From Pseudomonas sp. HAR-UPW-AIA-41 (GTDB lineage: Bacteria; Pseudomonadota; Gammaproteobacteria; Pseudomonadales; Pseudomonadaceae), in contig NZ_NSLB01000006.1 in assembly GCF_002304225.1 (NCBI RefSeq), positions 124,001 to 188,000 of the forward strand: a DNA stretch of 64,000 bases, in the 5' to 3' direction. The notes below the pieces were generated by a model, which was given only the letters and a program-made list of their open reading frames with translations, was not told the origin of the DNA and did no database searches. A program made the position numbers and the translations under genes. Positions 46,836-57,115 of the stretch are shown here, one piece after another (position 1 is the stretch's first letter; every line of letters begins with the position of its first letter).

Positions 46836-49094
46836 TCAGGCCTGACGAATGCACTCGACACTGTAGTGCACCTGACCCTCACGCTCCTCGCGCTTGAGGC
46901 CGTGAACGTCCGCATCGAAGCCCGGGAACTGCGCATCGAAGCTGCGGGCAAATGCCAGATAATCGATGATGGCCCGGCTCTGCGCGGTGAAACGCTCACC
47001 CGGCATGATCAGCGGAATGCCCGGCGGATACGGCACCAGCATCACTGCCGAGAGTCGCCCTTCGAGGTCCTCGATCGGAACCGACTCCACCTCGCCGCGC
47101 ACCAGCTTGTCGTAGGCATCGGCCGGTTTGATGGCGATCTCCGGCAACACCGTGTACATGCGACGCATGGAGGTTGGCGTAGCATTGTCCTGATAGCAGC
47201 CATGCAGCTGGTCACACAGATCGCGCAGGCCCATGCCGGCATAGCGGCTGCCGGCCTGCGCACTGAGACTTGGCAGCGCCACACTGAGCGGGGCATTGCT
47301 GTCATACAGTCGCTTGAACTCCAGCAACTCGGTCAGCAGCGTGCTCCATTTACCCTTGGTGATGCCCATGGAGAACAACACCAGGAACGAATACAGGCCC
47401 GTTTTCTCCACCACCAGACCACGCTCCCAGAGGAACTTGCTGACCACAGCCGCGGGAATACCTGAAGCCTCCAGCGAGCCGTTGGCGGTAAGGCCAGGCG
47501 TTACCAGGGTGACCTTGATCGGGTCGAGCAACACGTAATCGTCGGCCACGTGGCCGAAGCCATGCCAGTCATCCTCAGCCGCCAGCAGCCAGTCCTCGGT
47601 GGCAATCCGCTCACTGCCGGCACTGCCACTCGGTTGCCAGATGCTGAACCACCAGTCATCGGCCTCCATGCTCTGGCGCATATTGGCCAGCGCACGGCGG
47701 AAACTCAGCGCCTCGTCAAAGGTTTCCTGGATCAGCGAACGACCGGCGGGGCCTTCCATCATGGCGGAGGCCACATCCAATGAGGCGATGATGCCGTACT
47801 GCGGCGAGGTCGAGATGTGCATCATGAAGGCTTCATTGAAGCGGTCACGATCCAACTGACGCCGCCCGCCATCCTGCACGTGAATCATCGAGGCCTGACT
47901 GAACGCCGCCAGCAGCTTGTGCGTTGAATGTGTCGTGAACACCAGCGGCGCGTCCTCGCTGCGGCTGGTGCCCATGCCGAAACGGCCACTGTAGAAATCA
48001 TGGAAAGCCGCGTAGGCATACCAGGCCTCGTCGAAGTGCAGCACCTCTACACTGTTGCCCAGCGCCTGTTTGACCAGTTCGGCGTTGTAGCAGAGACCGT
48101 CGTAGGTGGAGTTGGTCACCACCGCCAGCTTTACCTTGGGCTCACGGCCACGGGCCAGCGGGTTGGCGTCGATCTTGGCCTGGATCGACTCGCGGCTGAA
48201 TTCGGACAACGGAATGGGGCCGATGATGCCCAGCTCGTTGCGCGAGGGCACCAGATACAGCGGAATGGCCCCGGTCATGATGATCGAGTGAAGTATCGAC
48301 TTGTGGCAGTTGCGGTCGACCAGTACCAGATCGTCGCGCCCGACCATCGAATGCCAGACGATCTTGTTCGCCGTGGACGTACCGTTGATGACGAAGAAGG
48401 TATGGTCCGCGCCAAAGTTGCGCGCCGCCCTGGCCTCGGCCTCGGCCAGCGGTCCGGTATGGTCGAGCAGCGAACCGAGCTCAGGCACCGACACCGAGAG
48501 ATCCGAGCGCAGGGTGTTCTCGCCGAAGAACTGATGGAAAGCCTGCCCCACCGGGCTCTTGCGGTAGGCCACGCCACCACCGTGCCCCGGGGTGTGCCAG
48601 GAATAGTTGGAATCGGCGGTGTGCTGCACCAGCGCCTTGAAAAAAGGTGGCAACAGGCAGTCCAGATAACTGCGCGCGGCACGCCCGACCTGGCGGGCAA
48701 GGAATGGCACAGTGTCTTCGAACAGGTAGAGGATGCCGCGCAGCTGGTGCAGGTCAGCCATCGCCTCAGCCGGAGCATTCTCGATCGTCACCTGCTCGCC
48801 AAGGGCGAAGATCGGCAGCTGCGGTGCGCGCACCCGGGCGACCCGGATCAGCTCGATCACATCCTGCAGCAGACGCTGATTCTCACCTGCGCCTTCGGCC
48901 GCCACCAAGATACAGGCAAGGCCGTGGTGGGTGGAGGCGACGATGCGCCCTTCGCTGCTGCTGGCCGTGGAGAGGATGCTGAAACCGTCCTGAGCCAGTT
49001 CGTCAGCGATATCGCGAACGCGCTGCCCGGCCACGGTGTCAGCCTTGATGTCACGGTGAACGATGAGGATGGGGAATTTGAGGTCTTTGTGCAT
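46836..49094 (-). CDS. ldcA: Lysine decarboxylase LdcA (Orn/Lys/Arg decarboxylase family)
   Basis: 752 residues. N-terminal response-regulator-like wing domain (about 1-130), PLP-binding core with Lys393 (STHSTHK), substrate loop SWHTPGHGGG (165-174), and a C-terminal domain. The whole length closely follows P. aeruginosa LdcA, which converts L-lysine to cadaverine in the lysine catabolic route and is induced through ArgR. It starts MHKDLKFPILIVHRD with an AGGGGGG ribosome binding site, part of which lies in a possible hairpin (see leader entry). Confidence 0.93.
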   Translation of the reverse strand: MHKDLKFPILIVHRDIKADTVAGQRVRDIADELAQDGFSILSTASSSEGRIVASTHHGLACILVAAEGAGENQRLLQDVIELIRVARVRAPQLPIFALGEQVTIENAPAEAMADLHQLRGILYLFEDTVPFLARQVGRAARSYLDCLLPPFFKALVQHTADSNYSWHTPGHGGGVAYRKSPVGQAFHQFFGENTLRSDLSVSVPELGSLLDHTGPLAEAEARAARNFGADHTFFVINGTSTANKIVWHSMVGRDDLVLVDRNCHKSILHSIIMTGAIPLYLVPSRNELGIIGPIPLSEFSRESIQAKIDANPLARGREPKVKLAVVTNSTYDGLCYNAELVKQALGNSVEVLHFDEAWYAYAAFHDFYSGRFGMGTSRSEDAPLVFTTHSTHKLLAAFSQASMIHVQDGGRRQLDRDRFNEAFMMHISTSPQYGIIASLDVASAMMEGPAGRSLIQETFDEALSFRRALANMRQSMEADDWWFSIWQPSGSAGSERIATEDWLLAAEDDWHGFGHVADDYVLLDPIKVTLVTPGLTANGSLEASGIPAAVVSKFLWERGLVVEKTGLYSFLVLFSMGITKGKWSTLLTELLEFKRLYDSNAPLSVALPSLSAQAGSRYAGMGLRDLCDQLHGCYQDNATPTSMRRMYTVLPEIAIKPADAYDKLVRGEVESVPIEDLEGRLSAVMLVPYPPGIPLIMPGERFTAQSRAIIDYLAFARSFDAQFPGFDADVHGLKREEREGQVHYSVECIRQA

Positions 49095-49166
49095 GGCGCC
49101 CCCCTGAGGGCGGTGGTCCCGTTCACCTCAGGGTAGAGACTGCCATCTTCAGGGGGAACCCCCTGT
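49095..49166 (-). promoter_or_regulatory. Structured ldcA leader that can cover the ribosome binding site
   Basis: On the minus strand, in order: CAGGGGG (49165-49159), CCCCCTGA (49156-49149), CCCTGAGG (49133-49126) and CCTCAGGGGGG (49109-49099, including the ribosome binding site). CCCTGAGG pairs with CCTCAGGG; CCCCCTGA can pair with either CAGGGGG or TCAGGGGG. At least two of these three pairings hide the site. No ligand domain is recognised; a role is inferred. Confidence 0.4.
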
Positions 49167-49210
49167 GCAACTCGCTGTAACTAAAGGTCGCCGCAGTGCA
49201 AATGCAGCCT

Positions 49211-49954
49211 TTACTCAGCGACAGGCGCTGCCTCCAGCTGGGCCCAGACCGATGGACCACCAGCCGACTTTTCCACGGCGGCCATCCGCACCGCGTGGGC
49301 CGCCAGGTCCTCCGCACTGGCACGGATCACCCGGGTCAGGGGGCGATCGGCCGGCAGCCTGCTGATCGGACTGGCCTGCTGGCGACCACCGCTATCCTCG
49401 CCGGCACCCTGGCCAGCCAGCGACAGACTGGTCTGGCCGCCGGTCATCGCCAGGTAGACGTCCGCGAGAATCTCGGCGTCGAGCAAGGCGCCGTGCAGGT
49501 CGCGTCCGGAGTTGTCGACGCCATAGCGCTTGCACAGTGCGTCGAGGTTGTTGCGCTGCCCCGGATGCCGCTCGCGCGCCATCAGCAGGGTATCAAGCAC
49601 CGTACAGTAGTCGCTGACATCGCTGCGTTCGCGCTGCCCCAGCAGGGCAAACTCGTTATTGATGAAGCCAACGTCGAACGCCGCGTTGTGGATGATCAGC
49701 TCGGCGCCCTTGATGAACTCGAAGAACTCGTCGGCCACATCGCGGAAACGCGGCTTGTCGGCGACAAACTCGTTGGTGATGCCGTGGACCGCAATGGCGC
49801 CTTCGTCGATCTCACGGTCAGGGTTGAGGTACACATGAAAGTGCCGCCCGGTCAGACGCCGCCCCTGGAGTTCGACACAGCCGATTTCGATGATGCGATG
49901 GCCATCCCCCACCGGCATGCCGGTGGTTTCGGTATCCAGTACTACATATCTCAT
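49211..49954 (-). CDS. dnaQ: DNA polymerase III epsilon subunit (3'-5' proofreading exonuclease)
   Basis: 247 residues. DEDDh exonuclease: ExoI D7-x-E9 (LDTETTG), Exo[13 protein letters not shown], Exo[17 protein letters not shown]. The C-terminal tail after about 190 is Ala/Pro-rich and is expected to bind the alpha subunit. It proofreads with DnaE. It starts within a four-base overlap with the end of rnhA, the usual rnhA-dnaQ pair, here on the minus strand. Confidence 0.96.
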   Translation of the reverse strand: MRYVVLDTETTGMPVGDGHRIIEIGCVELQGRRLTGRHFHVYLNPDREIDEGAIAVHGITNEFVADKPRFRDVADEFFEFIKGAELIIHNAAFDVGFINNEFALLGQRERSDVSDYCTVLDTLLMARERHPGQRNNLDALCKRYGVDNSGRDLHGALLDAEILADVYLAMTGGQTSLSLAGQGAGEDSGGRQQASPISRLPADRPLTRVIRASAEDLAAHAVRMAAVEKSAGGPSVWAQLEAAPVAE

Positions 49955-50400
49955 GCTCGCCCTCTGACTTCTTCGACGCCGCGGTTGGCCAACTGATCGG
50001 CCTTCTCGTTACCCGGATGGCCGGTATGGCCACGTACCCACTTCCACTCCACCTGATGACGATTGACCTGTTCGTCCAGGGCCTGCCACAGATCGGCGTT
50101 CTTCACCGGTTCCTTGGACGCCGTCTTCCAGCCGCGTTTCTTCCAGTTCGGCATCCACTCCTGAATGCCCTTCATCACGTACTGCGAATCGGTAACCAGA
50201 CGCACCGAACAGGGTCGGGTGAGGGCTATCAGCGCACAGATGGCCGCCATGAGTTCCATGCGGTTATTGGTGGTGTTGGGCTCGCCACCCCACAACTCCT
50301 TCTCTGCCCCCTTGTAAACCAAGAGCGCGCCCCAGCCACCGGGGCCGGGATTGCCCTTGCAGGCGCCGTCGGTGTAAATCTCGACCTTGTCTTCGCTCAT
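49951..50400 (-). CDS. rnhA: Ribonuclease HI
   Basis: 149 residues. Catalytic carboxylates: Asp11 in [14 protein letters not shown], Glu in RMELMAA, Asp in VTDSQYV and Asp in NEKADQLAN. It removes RNA from RNA-DNA hybrids. The ATG at 50400 ([12 protein letters not shown]) is the family start; the longer frame upstream has an unrelated Ala/Arg-rich leader. It overlaps dnaQ by four bases and follows the methyltransferase by eight bases. Confidence 0.95.
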   Translation of the reverse strand: MSEDKVEIYTDGACKGNPGPGGWGALLVYKGAEKELWGGEPNTTNNRMELMAAICALIALTRPCSVRLVTDSQYVMKGIQEWMPNWKKRGWKTASKEPVKNADLWQALDEQVNRHQVEWKWVRGHTGHPGNEKADQLANRGVEEVRGRA

Positions 50401-50408
50401 CAATACTT

Positions 50409-51182
50409 CTAGCTCTCGGAATCGCGCCGGCTGATCTTGGCCACCGGCAAGGGCAACAGCTGCCCGCGTGCTTCGCGCCGCGGTAGCCGCAGTGGGCGCA
50501 GCCCGACCATCAGCTTGCGCGCCACCAGCACATAGAAACCTGCGCCGGGTAACTGCCAGGCCTCGGCCCGGCTCTCCAGAGGTTGCAGGCGTGCCTGCCA
50601 GCTGCTGTTGCAAAGCGGCGGACGATAACACCCGAACCGGCGTTTCTCCAGCGCGAACCCCAGCAGATGCAGCCAGTCACTGACCCGCCCCGGATCGATG
50701 CAGCGGGCCTGACGCCAGGTATCGCGGGACAGCCAGTGGCGCAGGCCCCACAGGCTCCAGGGATTGAAGCCGACGATCAGCAGATGCCCGCCCGGGCGCA
50801 CACTGAACGCGGCCTCACGCAGCAGGCCGTGGGGCGAGAGACAGAAGTCCAGACCATGCTGCAGCACCACAGCATCGGCAGCATGCTCACCCAACGGCCA
50901 GGACTGCTCTTCACAGGCGATTTCCACGCCCGCCAGCGGTGCACCAATGCGCACACTGCGCTGGATATGCGCGGCCTTGACCGCCGGCCCCGGCACCGCG
51001 CTGTAATGCACCAGATAACCGCCAAACAGGCGCTGCAGTTCCTCCTCCAGCACGGCTTGCTGACGGCTGAGAAGCAGTTGACCGAGAGGCCCCTGGAACC
51101 ACTCTTCGGCACCTTCGAGCAGATCCAGCCAGTGCGGATCGAGATGGGAGCAGTTCTGTCTGCCCATGCCCTCACGCTTCAT
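50409..51182 (-). CDS. Class I SAM-dependent methyltransferase
   Basis: 257 residues. The Rossmann core is degenerate at the N-terminal glycine motif but shows [51 protein letters not shown], a clear post-I/motif II-III region. The substrate is unknown. It is the gene conserved between gloB and rnhA in pseudomonads. GAGGAGG lies six bases before the ATG. It is divergent from gloB, with 73 bases between starts. Confidence 0.88.
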   Translation of the reverse strand: MKREGMGRQNCSHLDPHWLDLLEGAEEWFQGPLGQLLLSRQQAVLEEELQRLFGGYLVHYSAVPGPAVKAAHIQRSVRIGAPLAGVEIACEEQSWPLGEHAADAVVLQHGLDFCLSPHGLLREAAFSVRPGGHLLIVGFNPWSLWGLRHWLSRDTWRQARCIDPGRVSDWLHLLGFALEKRRFGCYRPPLCNSSWQARLQPLESRAEAWQLPGAGFYVLVARKLMVGLRPLRLPRREARGQLLPLPVAKISRRDSES

Positions 51183-51255
51183 TTCAGACCTCCTCGCTCA
51201 CCCGGCAGCCCGGTTTGGGCTTACCATCGGCAGCATTTCACAGGATGCCGCCATC

Positions 51256-52032
51256 ATGCTCGCTATTCACGCCCTGCCCGCCTTTACCGACAACTATATC
51301 TGGCTGCTGCACGATGCAGAACGCCAACGCTGTGCGGTAGTGGATCCGGGCAGCGCAGCCCCGGTGCAGGCCTGGCTGGATGAGCATCCGGGCTGTGTGC
51401 TGGAAAGCATCCTGATCACGCACCAGCATGCCGATCATACTGGCGGCATTGGCGCACTGCTGCAGCAACATGCTGCCAGCGTGTATGCCCCGGCGCAGGA
51501 AGACATCCCGCATTGCAGCCACCCTTTGCACGGCGAAGAAACCATCGACGTGCTTGGTCTGCCGTTTCAGGTGCTGGCCGTGCCCGGCCACACCATCGGA
51601 CATATCGCCTACTTTCATCAGGGTAGCGATGCCATGCTGTTCTGCGGCGACACGCTGTTTGCCGGTGGCTGCGGCCGGCTGTTTGGCGGCACGGCCAGCC
51701 AGCTCTATCACTCGCTGCAGCGTCTGGCCCGCTTACCCGCCAACACCCGTGTGTACTGCACCCACGAATATACCCAGAGCAACCTGCGGTTTGCCGAGAC
51801 CGTCGAGCCGGACAACGTGCAACTGATCGAGCGCGTAAAGGCAGTGGCCGAACAGCGCGCGGCAGGCCAGATCACCCTGCCCAGCAGCATTGGCCTGGAG
51901 CTGGCCAGTAATCCGTTCCTGCGTATTGGCACCCCGACCATCGAGCAGCAACTCGACCGGCAATTCGGTGCCGGCCAGCGCAGCCCGGAGCAAAGCTTTG
52001 CCCTGCTGCGCCGCTGGAAGGACACGTTCTAA
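51256..52032 (+). CDS. gloB: Hydroxyacylglutathione hydrolase (glyoxalase II)
   Basis: 258 residues. Metallo-beta-lactamase fold with binuclear metal motif T-H56-x-H58-x-D60-H61 ([10 protein letters not shown]), GHTIGHI, and [23 protein letters not shown]. It hydrolyses S-lactoylglutathione to lactate and glutathione in methylglyoxal detoxification. The start ATG 51256 ([16 protein letters not shown]) is the family start with AGGA upstream. Confidence 0.96.
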   Translation: MLAIHALPAFTDNYIWLLHDAERQRCAVVDPGSAAPVQAWLDEHPGCVLESILITHQHADHTGGIGALLQQHAASVYAPAQEDIPHCSHPLHGEETIDVLGLPFQVLAVPGHTIGHIAYFHQGSDAMLFCGDTLFAGGCGRLFGGTASQLYHSLQRLARLPANTRVYCTHEYTQSNLRFAETVEPDNVQLIERVKAVAEQRAAGQITLPSSIGLELASNPFLRIGTPTIEQQLDRQFGAGQRSPEQSFALLRRWKDTF

Positions 52033-52106
52033 AACACTCTTACCTTGACCCGACTAGGGGTGATTCCTAGAATCGCCGGCACTTCCTTGCCAAGCCCGGA
52101 CAGCCG

Positions 52107-53675
52107 ATGCCGTCATTGCTGCGTCACCTCCAGCTGCACCTGACGCCGGCCGTGCTTCCCCGCCTTGCTGCCGTGCTGCTGGCTTTGTTGCTGGCAGGCT
52201 GCCAGACAACCGGCTCACACACGAGTGAAGCACCGGGCCGTGATACCGACCGCGCCGTCGGCATCGATAATGACACTGCCTGGCTCGAGGATGAGCAGAA
52301 GGAACCCGACGACATCTGGCAGCGCATGCGCGACGGTTTCAAGCTGCAGAACGAAATCGGCTTCAACCCCCGGATCGAACGCCAGCGACTGTGGTTCGTC
52401 AGCAACCCTTCGTTCCTGCAAAGCGCCAGTGACCGAGGCTCCCTCTACATTCATTACGTGGTCGAGCAACTGCAACGCCACAACATGCCGCTGGAGCTGG
52501 CGCTGCTGCCGGTGATCGAAAGCGCCTACAACCCGATGGCCTACTCGCGCAGCCATGCCGTGGGTATCTGGCAATTCATTCCCGCTACCGGGCGCAATTT
52601 CAATCTGCAGCAGACGGCCTGGTATGACGGGCGACGCGACATCCTTGCATCGACCAATGCGGCAATCAGCTACCTGAGCCGGCTTAACCAGATGTTCAAC
52701 GGCGACTGGCTGCTGTCCCTGGCCGCTTACAACGCCGGCGAAGGCACTGTCAGCCGTGCGATCGAGCGTAACCAGCGCCTCGGCCTGCCGACCGATTACT
52801 GGAACCTGCAGCTGCCCAAGGAAACCCAGGATTATGTACCCAAGCTGCTGGCGCTGTCGCAGATCGTCATGGCGCCCGAAGCTTACGGGATCGACCTGCA
52901 CCCGATTGCCAACGAACCGTATTTCGAGGTGGTCAACCTCAAGCAGGAACGTCTCGACCTGGGCCGTCTGGCCGACCTTGTCGACATGGAGAAGGAGGAA
53001 ATCCTCCAGCTCAACCCTGCCTTCAAGCGCGGCATTACCTATGGCGGCCCCAAGCGCCTGCTGGTTCCCAGTGACAAGGCAGAAATGCTTGAGGCCAACC
53101 TCGCACTGATGAAGCCGCAGGACCCGGTCGACTGGCAAACCTACAAGGTCAGGGCCGGCGACAGCCTGCATGGTATCGCCAACCGCTACCGCGTCACCGT
53201 CAGCACACTCAAGGACATCAACCAGCTGCGCAGCAACAACCTGAGTATCGGCCAGACACTGAGCATTCCGACGGAGCCGGGCATGAAGTTCAACGAGCCG
53301 CTGTTCCAGCGCAGCTCGACTGCCTCAGCCAGCCACACCTACACCGTGCGCAAGGGCGATAACCTGTGGAGCATTGCCAAAAGTCAGGGGGTCAAGGTCA
53401 ACGACCTCAAGCGCTGGAACAACTTGCGCAGTAACGACCTCAAGCTCGGCCAGCAACTTAAGCTGCAGGCCAGCACGACCAAGCAAACAACTACGGGCAC
53501 GCCCAAGAACAGCAGTGCCGGACGTCAGCAGGTTACCTACTACAAGGTCAAGGCCGGCGACTCGCTGTACCTGATCGCCAAGCGCTTCAAGGTTGACCTC
53601 AAGCAACTGCAGCGCTGGAATCCCAAAGTCAGCAAGAGCCTCAAGCCAGGCCAGTCGCTGGCCTTGTACTTGTAG
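52107..53675 (+). CDS. mltD: Membrane-bound lytic murein transglycosylase D
   Basis: 522 residues. Lipoprotein signal with Cys32 in LLAGC; transglycosylase SLT domain (about 115-260) with catalytic Glu138 in PVIESAYNP, and the GIWQFIPATGRNF and AAYNAGEGTV motifs; three LysM domains at about 346-390, 412-455 and 478-522. It cleaves the glycan strands of peptidoglycan from the outer membrane. It follows gloB by 74 bases and ends convergent with the HDOD gene, 19 bases apart. Confidence 0.95.
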   Translation: MPSLLRHLQLHLTPAVLPRLAAVLLALLLAGCQTTGSHTSEAPGRDTDRAVGIDNDTAWLEDEQKEPDDIWQRMRDGFKLQNEIGFNPRIERQRLWFVSNPSFLQSASDRGSLYIHYVVEQLQRHNMPLELALLPVIESAYNPMAYSRSHAVGIWQFIPATGRNFNLQQTAWYDGRRDILASTNAAISYLSRLNQMFNGDWLLSLAAYNAGEGTVSRAIERNQRLGLPTDYWNLQLPKETQDYVPKLLALSQIVMAPEAYGIDLHPIANEPYFEVVNLKQERLDLGRLADLVDMEKEEILQLNPAFKRGITYGGPKRLLVPSDKAEMLEANLALMKPQDPVDWQTYKVRAGDSLHGIANRYRVTVSTLKDINQLRSNNLSIGQTLSIPTEPGMKFNEPLFQRSSTASASHTYTVRKGDNLWSIAKSQGVKVNDLKRWNNLRSNDLKLGQQLKLQASTTKQTTTGTPKNSSAGRQQVTYYKVKAGDSLYLIAKRFKVDLKQLQRWNPKVSKSLKPGQSLALYL

Positions 53676-53694
53676 CAACGCGTTCTGCGGCGGT

Positions 53695-55140
53695 TCAGCG
53701 CTTGGTCAGCGCCTCCAGGCAACGGCTGGCCAATTGGGTAAAGCGCTGGAAAGCCACAAACTGCTCATGTTTGAGTGTGCGCCCGGACAACCGGCTGTCG
53801 GCATACACCACACCAATCTCGCGCTTGCCGGCCAGCAGCGGCGCAATGAAAAACATGCCACCTCCGATCCACTGGCGCAGCGGCAACGTCACCAGATCAT
53901 TCAGCGCATGGGTCGCCGGAACCCCCATCCAGAGCGTTTCACGACTGCGCAACACATAGCTGAAGATGTGCTGCTGTTGTGGTTGATCCACCGGCAGCAT
54001 GAACTCCTGCTGCCAGCGCTCGGCCCCCTCGCCTTCAGCGCGCTTGCAACGGAAACAGCTTTGTCCGTCGGCCAACACAGCCACTACAACCCGCTCCAAT
54101 CCGGCCCCCTGATGCAATCCCCGGACAAGCGTTTCAAGAACCAGCTGCACATCATCCTTTCGAGCCAACAGAAGCCCCAACTCCTGCAGACTCTGCTGCA
54201 TCAGCAGCAGATTAGGCTGCAACAGACGAGCACGCCTCTGCTCCTGTTGAAGGCGCACCTGATCGGGATCGGTATTGGGAATCAGCTTAGAAAGCTTGGC
54301 AGCACCAAAGGTAGTAACAACCTTGACTGCCTCCTCTGCGCTGGCCAACACCTGCAACAAGGCATCATCGGGTGTCAGCGAAGTAAACTCCGCTATCTCG
54401 GCAACCAGGGCCTGCATGTTGTCACAGTCCCAGCCATCCAGTGCGGCCTCACTGATTCTTACTCCGAGAGTGACCGCCCTTACTGAAGGATCATTCTGCA
54501 GCTTGGGGTTATGTGCCAGCGTGGCGGTTTCGCCGAGGTTCCAGTTCTTCAGCAACCCCTGGGTCAACTGGCGAAAACTGACGCCTAGAAACTCACGAGC
54601 GACCTGCTCTACATCAGCCCCCGGCTGCTGAATCGCCTCGGCCAACTGGTCTGCCTCCCCTCCTGCGCAGCCCCAGAAGGCCATCTCCCCCATGTGGTGA
54701 AGCAAAGCGGCGATGAATACCTCTTCCTGATGCTTCGCCAGCACATAGCCGGCAATGTTGCGCGCCTGAACGGCCGCATGAAAGGAACGCGCGAGCAGCT
54801 CCTGCAACTGCTCCCGCGGCACCCGGGTCAGCAGGCCATCCACCAGACTGACGGACAGGCCGATCAAACGCACATTCTCAAAGCCCATCAATACGATGGC
54901 GCGCGAGATGGTCTTGATCACTTCCTGCGAAGGGTTGTAGTAGACGCTATTGGCCACACGCAGGATCTTTGCAGTCAGCGCGGCATCGTGCAGCAAGACA
55001 TCCGCAACCCGCTGCACCGAAACATTGGCGGCGCTGCTGGCAGTCTCTTGCAGGTTCTTGACCACAGACGCCAAAGCAGGCAGTTCAGCCTCACTCAAAC
55101 GCTCCAGCCAACCCGCCAACCCGAAGGTGCGTTCGCCCAA
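53695..55140 (-). CDS. HDOD domain protein with a C-terminal GAF-like region
   Basis: 481 residues. The HDOD domain (about 10-210) contains LPALASVVKNLQETA, VLLHDAALTAKILRVANSVYYN and FIAALLHHMGEMAFWG; the C-terminal 170 residues (LETLVRGLHQGAGLERVVVAVLADGQSCF; GMFFIAPLLAGKREIGVVYADSRLSG) resemble a GAF domain. Such proteins act in signalling and motility or stress control without a proven catalytic activity. I prefer TTG 55140, eight bases after AAGGA; a TTG at 55158 lacks a site. It is divergent from nppA1. Confidence 0.8.
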   Translation of the reverse strand: MGERTFGLAGWLERLSEAELPALASVVKNLQETASSAANVSVQRVADVLLHDAALTAKILRVANSVYYNPSQEVIKTISRAIVLMGFENVRLIGLSVSLVDGLLTRVPREQLQELLARSFHAAVQARNIAGYVLAKHQEEVFIAALLHHMGEMAFWGCAGGEADQLAEAIQQPGADVEQVAREFLGVSFRQLTQGLLKNWNLGETATLAHNPKLQNDPSVRAVTLGVRISEAALDGWDCDNMQALVAEIAEFTSLTPDDALLQVLASAEEAVKVVTTFGAAKLSKLIPNTDPDQVRLQQEQRRARLLQPNLLLMQQSLQELGLLLARKDDVQLVLETLVRGLHQGAGLERVVVAVLADGQSCFRCKRAEGEGAERWQQEFMLPVDQPQQQHIFSYVLRSRETLWMGVPATHALNDLVTLPLRQWIGGGMFFIAPLLAGKREIGVVYADSRLSGRTLKHEQFVAFQRFTQLASRCLEALTKR

Positions 55141-55285
55141 GACCGGATTCCTTAACAAAATATGTATTTACTGTAGTCAAAATGATGGCACCTGCACCAC
55201 CGGAATCGGCCTTTTTCCTGTCGATACAAGCTGTTACTGTACCGGCAAAGAAAAAATGCTTTGCCATGGATCGGACGGCCGCCTG

Positions 55286-57115
55286 ATGCGACACCTCCTC
55301 ACCCTGCTGATCGGTTTGCTGCTGAGCCAGATGGCTCACGCCCAGCTGACCAGCAGCCATGGCTATGCCCAGTTCGGCAAGCTCAAGTACCCCGCCAGCT
55401 TTACCCACTTCGACTGGGTGAACCCCGAGGCACCGAAGGGCGGCACCGTGCGCCTGATGGCCTACGGCAGCTTCGACACACTCAATCCCTACACGATCAA
55501 GGGCACGCCGCCGATCAGCTCCGGCAACTTCCTGCAGTACGGTATCAACGAGCTGAACGAGCCACTGATGGTTGGCAGCGGCATCTATGACCCCTCGGGC
55601 GATGAAAGCAACTCCAGCTACGGCCTGATCGCCAAAAGCGTGCAGTACAGCGAGGATCGCAGCTGGGTGGTATTCAACCTGCGTCCGGAAGCCCGCTTTC
55701 ACGATGGCAAACCCATCACCGCCTACGATGTCGCCTTTTCCTACCGCACTCTTCTGCACCAAGGCCATCCGCTGTATCGCACCAGCCTGCAGGAAGTGGC
55801 CCGGGTCGACATCCTCAACCGCCTGAAGATCCGTTTCGTGTTCAAGCGCAGTGGCAATCCGCTGCTGATTCTGCGTCTGGGTGAGCTTCCGGTACTGCCG
55901 CAGCACTACTGGCAGGGCCGCGACTTCACCGCCACCACCTACACACCGCCACTGGGCAGTGGTCCCTACCGCATTACGCAGGTAGTACCGGGTAAACGTC
56001 TGGTGTTCGAGAAGGTCGAGGACTGGTGGGGCAAGAGCCTGCCGGTCAATCGCGGCAAGTACAATTTTCAGAGGGCCGAAGTCGAGTTCTACCGTGACAG
56101 CGACATCGCCTTCGAAGCCTTCAAGGCCGGCGAATTCGATTTCTATATCGATAATCAGGCCAAGAACTGGGCCACCAACTACCGCTTTCCGGCGGTGTTG
56201 CGCGGCGACGTGATCCGCGCCGAGATTCCCCACCAGATTCCCACCCAGACCCAGGCCCTGTTCTTCAACACCCGCCGCAGTCAGTTCAACGACCGCGACG
56301 TGCGCCAGGCGCTGGGCATGCTGTTCGATTTCCAGTGGACCAACCAGGCGCTGTTCAATGGCGCTTACCAGCGAGCCGAAAGCTATTTCCCCAACAGCAT
56401 CTTTGCCAGCCGCGGCTTGCCAAGCAAAGCCGAGCTCAAGCTGCTCAAGCCCTATCGCAAGCAACTACCGGCCACGCTGTTCAAGCAGCCGTTCAGTCTG
56501 CCGGCCACCGATGGTCACGGCCTGCCGCGGGATACCCTGCGCCAGGCCATGCAGCTACTCAACAACGCCGGCTGGCAATTGCAGGGCAACCGTCTTGTCG
56601 ACGCCAGAGGCAATCCATTCAGTTTCGAGATTCTGCTGGTCAACCCCGGTCTGGAGCGCATCCTCCAGCCCTACCGGCAGAACCTGCGCAGCATCGGTAT
56701 CGAAACCCGCATGCGCACCGTGGATCGGGCCCAGTACAAGCAACGCCTTGATCGCTTCGATTTCGACATGGCCCTGTTGACGCTGCCCCAGACACTCAGC
56801 CCCGGGCTAGAACAGTGGTCGTACTTCCACTCCAGTCAGGCCAGCGTCAAAGGCGGCAAGAACTACGCCGGTATTCGTCATCCTGTCGTGGATCAGTTGC
56901 TGGAGAAGCTCCTTGCGGCACAAAACCGCGAGCAACAGATCGCCGCCACCCGGGCTCTGGATCGCGTGCTCCTGTGGCAGCACTACGTCATCCCTAACTG
57001 GTACTCCAGCAATCATCGGCTGGCGTATCGCAGCAAGTTTGCCTATGTCACTACCCCGCCCTACACACTTGGCCTGCGCGCCTGGTGGCTGAAGGCTCCG
57101 GAGCTCACCCCATGA
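55286..57115 (+). CDS. nppA1: Peptide ABC transporter substrate-binding protein NppA1
   Basis: 609 residues. Signal peptide MRHLLTLLIGLLLSQMAHA, then an SBP_bac_5 family protein of the YejA/NppA type ([47 protein letters not shown]). In P. aeruginosa NppA1 and NppA2 feed peptidyl-nucleoside antibiotics and peptides to the NppBCD transporter. The ATG at 55286 opens the signal peptide; one ten codons earlier is possible, and neither has a good ribosome binding site. It ends overlapping nppA2 (ATGA). Confidence 0.88.
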   Translation: MRHLLTLLIGLLLSQMAHAQLTSSHGYAQFGKLKYPASFTHFDWVNPEAPKGGTVRLMAYGSFDTLNPYTIKGTPPISSGNFLQYGINELNEPLMVGSGIYDPSGDESNSSYGLIAKSVQYSEDRSWVVFNLRPEARFHDGKPITAYDVAFSYRTLLHQGHPLYRTSLQEVARVDILNRLKIRFVFKRSGNPLLILRLGELPVLPQHYWQGRDFTATTYTPPLGSGPYRITQVVPGKRLVFEKVEDWWGKSLPVNRGKYNFQRAEVEFYRDSDIAFEAFKAGEFDFYIDNQAKNWATNYRFPAVLRGDVIRAEIPHQIPTQTQALFFNTRRSQFNDRDVRQALGMLFDFQWTNQALFNGAYQRAESYFPNSIFASRGLPSKAELKLLKPYRKQLPATLFKQPFSLPATDGHGLPRDTLRQAMQLLNNAGWQLQGNRLVDARGNPFSFEILLVNPGLERILQPYRQNLRSIGIETRMRTVDRAQYKQRLDRFDFDMALLTLPQTLSPGLEQWSYFHSSQASVKGGKNYAGIRHPVVDQLLEKLLAAQNREQQIAATRALDRVLLWQHYVIPNWYSSNHRLAYRSKFAYVTTPPYTLGLRAWWLKAPELTP

